From Paenibacillus rigui (lineage in GTDB: Bacteria; Bacillota; Bacilli; Paenibacillales; NBRC-103111): 64,000 nucleotides of DNA. A model generated the notes under the pieces. It made no database searches. It was given only the letters and a program-made list of their open reading frames with translations, and was not told the origin of the DNA. The DNA lies in contig NZ_NMQW01000015.1 of the NCBI RefSeq assembly GCF_002234615.1, positions 62,001-126,000 of the forward strand, given 5' to 3'. Each line of letters opens with the position of its first letter. Within the stretch, counting starts at the first letter, position 1. Positions 62,529-64,000 of the stretch are shown one piece after another. Both the position numbers and the translations under genes were made by a program.

Positions 62529-64000
62529 CTAACCCCCTATCTTCGCGACGGTTTGAATGAATTGATCAAAGCTGTTGACCGTTTGCTGCAGCGGAGCGCT
62601 CAGCACTGTTGGATAAATCCCCAATACAACAATAAAAGCAACGAGAGTAATCATCGGTATCGCTTCGATCAATCTCGCATCCTTCATCGTCTCCGTCTGT
62701 ATCTTCAGTGGTCCGTATGTGATGCTCAGTACCCCGCGAAGCACATAGACTGCCGTGAGGATCACTCCCAATGTTGCGATCACCGTGATCACTTTACTTG
62801 TCTGGAACAATCCCACGAAGGCGAGGAATTCACTGATAAAGCCGGATAAACCAGGCAGCCCCAGCGAAGCCATACCGGAGACGAGCAGGATTCCTGCAAT
62901 AAACGGAATTTTACCGGCCAGACCGCCTAACTGGTCCAGCATCGTCGTCTGTGTCCGCTCATAGATGGCTCCAACCAGCAGAAACATAAGCGCCGAAATC
63001 AATCCGTGGGATACGAGCTGGAATACCGCCCCCTGCAAACCGATCGTATTAAAGGCTGCAATGCCGAGCAGGACAATGCCCATATGGCTAATACTCGAGT
63101 ACGCCAGCACAAGCTTGAAATCCTTCTGTACCAAGGCCAGTATCGCCCCGTAAAGAATATTGATCACTCCAAGAATCGCCAGCACGGTCGCCCATTGCGT
63201 CGCCTGCTGAGGAAACAGCAGCACCCCGAATCGGATGAACCCGTAAGCTCCCATTTTAAGCAAAATACCCGAGTGAATCATTACAACGGATGGAGGCGCC
63301 TCGGTATGCACCTTCAGCATCCAGGTGTGGAACGGGAAAATCGGAAGCTTGATGCCGAACGCTACAAGAAGCATGATGAACAGCGTCCATTTCATCGGGT
63401 CGCTCAGGAAGAACGGGTTGCCCCCCTCCACATTCGGCTGATTTACATACGAGCCTTCCCCAAACAGATGGCTGGAGATGACACTCAAATCCCCGCTGTA
63501 AAAAATGGACATGCCGCTATCATTGGATACCTGTCCGAAACCGGCCGTAGTAACCAAAATGAAGAACGCAATCAGCATAATAGCGGAACCGATTCCGTTA
63601 TAAATCAGAAACTTGTTTGCGGCTCTTTCGCGTTCCATGTAACCCCAGATTCCGATAAGAAAGAACATAGGAATGAGCGTAACCTCGAAAAAGACGAAGA
63701 ACAAGAACAGATCCTGGGCCATAAATACGCCAAACATACCCGTTTCCAGCAGCAGAAACCAGATATAATACGATTTCCAGCGCTTTTTTATGTATACGGA
63801 GGCAAGTGCCGCCATGGTCGCTACCAGCGCCGTCAGGAAAACGAGCGGCAGCGACAAGCCGTCAATCGCCATCGTATATTTGAATTGGAGGAAGAACGAG
63901 GTCAGTTGATTTAGCCCCTGCGCCTCATGATTGAGTGGAACCGTGATCCAGTTCATTTCCTCCTTAAACTGCATGCCTTCGAGCTGCTGGTTGAAGGCCG
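62529..64000 (-). CDS. nuoM: NADH-quinone oxidoreductase subunit M (5' end outside window)
   Basis: A membrane-arm antiporter-like subunit of complex I. The frame remains open to the window end at 64000; the residues before MQFKEEMNW read AFNQQLEG, which fits NuoM, so the first part is missing. About 490 residues are visible. Family motifs are FFVFFEVTLIPMFFLIGIWG (key Glu), PFHTWMLKVHTEAPPSVVMI (key His), KMGAYGFIRFG (Lys) and DFKLVLAYSSISHMGIVLLG. nuoN follows by 4 bases, so this is the 3' end of the nuo operon. Confidence 0.95.
   Translation of the reverse strand, partial: AFNQQLEGMQFKEEMNWITVPLNHEAQGLNQLTSFFLQFKYTMAIDGLSLPLVFLTALVATMAALASVYIKKRWKSYYIWFLLLETGMFGVFMAQDLFLFFVFFEVTLIPMFFLIGIWGYMERERAANKFLIYNGIGSAIMLIAFFILVTTAGFGQVSNDSGMSIFYSGDLSVISSHLFGEGSYVNQPNVEGGNPFFLSDPMKWTLFIMLLVAFGIKLPIFPFHTWMLKVHTEAPPSVVMIHSGILLKMGAYGFIRFGVLLFPQQATQWATVLAILGVINILYGAILALVQKDFKLVLAYSSISHMGIVLLGIAAFNTIGLQGAVFQLVSHGLISALMFLLVGAIYERTQTTMLDQLGGLAGKIPFIAGILLVSGMASLGLPGLSGFISEFLAFVGLFQTSKVITVIATLGVILTAVYVLRGVLSITYGPLKIQTETMKDARLIEAIPMITLVAFIVVLGIYPTVLSAPLQQTVNSFDQFIQTVAKIGG

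Noticed and set aside
63006-63914. 302-codon open frame antisense to nuoM
   Set aside because: Gln/Arg/His-rich shadow of membrane-helix codons; nuoM motifs on the minus strand are complete.

Overview
The window is chromosomal DNA of a motile, endospore-forming Firmicute, most likely a Paenibacillus or close relative (Paenibacillaceae). The reasons are spoIID, spoIIQ, spoIIID and an alpha/beta-type SASP, a Bacillus-like order of the degSU/comF/flagellar/secA/prfB genes, several SLH-domain surface proteins next to csaB, tagO and tagA, and a nuo operon, which Bacillus subtilis lacks. Nearly all genes are on the minus strand. Only one glycosyltransferase gene and fliD are on the plus strand. No tRNA, rRNA, insertion sequence, prophage or CRISPR array was seen.

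Layout from low to high coordinates: argC with an ArgR-type promoter; a YitT-family membrane protein; prfB with its programmed +1 frameshift; secA; long-form hpf; a cold-shock gene. Next (7.9-13 kb) comes a probable flagellin-glycosylation island: a methyltransferase, a glycosyltransferase/methyltransferase/TPR fusion and a divergent TPR glycosyltransferase. The late flagellar block (13-24 kb) holds fliD, fliT, fliS, flaG, another glycosyltransferase, hag, csrA, fliW, a YviE-like gene, flgL, flgK, flgN, flgM and a YvyF-like gene. Then follow comFC, comFA, a small unknown membrane protein, degU, degS, a secreted phosphodiester glycosidase, metK and a SASP. The cell-surface locus (33-47 kb) holds two large SLH proteins, tagO, tagA, csaB and a DUF5693 membrane protein. 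It is followed by pgcA, fabZ, a CDP-alcohol phosphatidyltransferase, an EpuA-like protein, flhP, flhO, mbl, spoIIID, spoIIQ, spoIID, murA, a DUF1146 protein, an SLH-anchored subtilisin-like protease, nuoN and the 3' part of nuoM.

The genes form modules. CsrA, FliW and flagellin fit the known switch in which CsrA blocks hag translation, and the hag leader carries two matching GGA sites. SigD-like promoters precede hag, fliD, flgM, flhO and the glycosyltransferase/methyltransferase gene. TagO, TagA and CsaB probably build and pyruvylate the secondary cell-wall polymer that holds the SLH proteins, including the protease.

The most unusual signal is a repeated design in which an alternative-sigma promoter lies inside an RNA hairpin: flgM (SigD), flhO (SigD) and spoIIQ (SigF). 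Read-through transcripts would fold the hairpin, which is a terminator or hides the ribosome-binding site. Transcripts started at the internal promoter lack the left arm and escape. Also notable are a terminator-like hairpin in the metK leader without an S-box, and tandem in-frame translation starts on the S-layer gene. All of these are readings of sequence only; no computation or database search was run.
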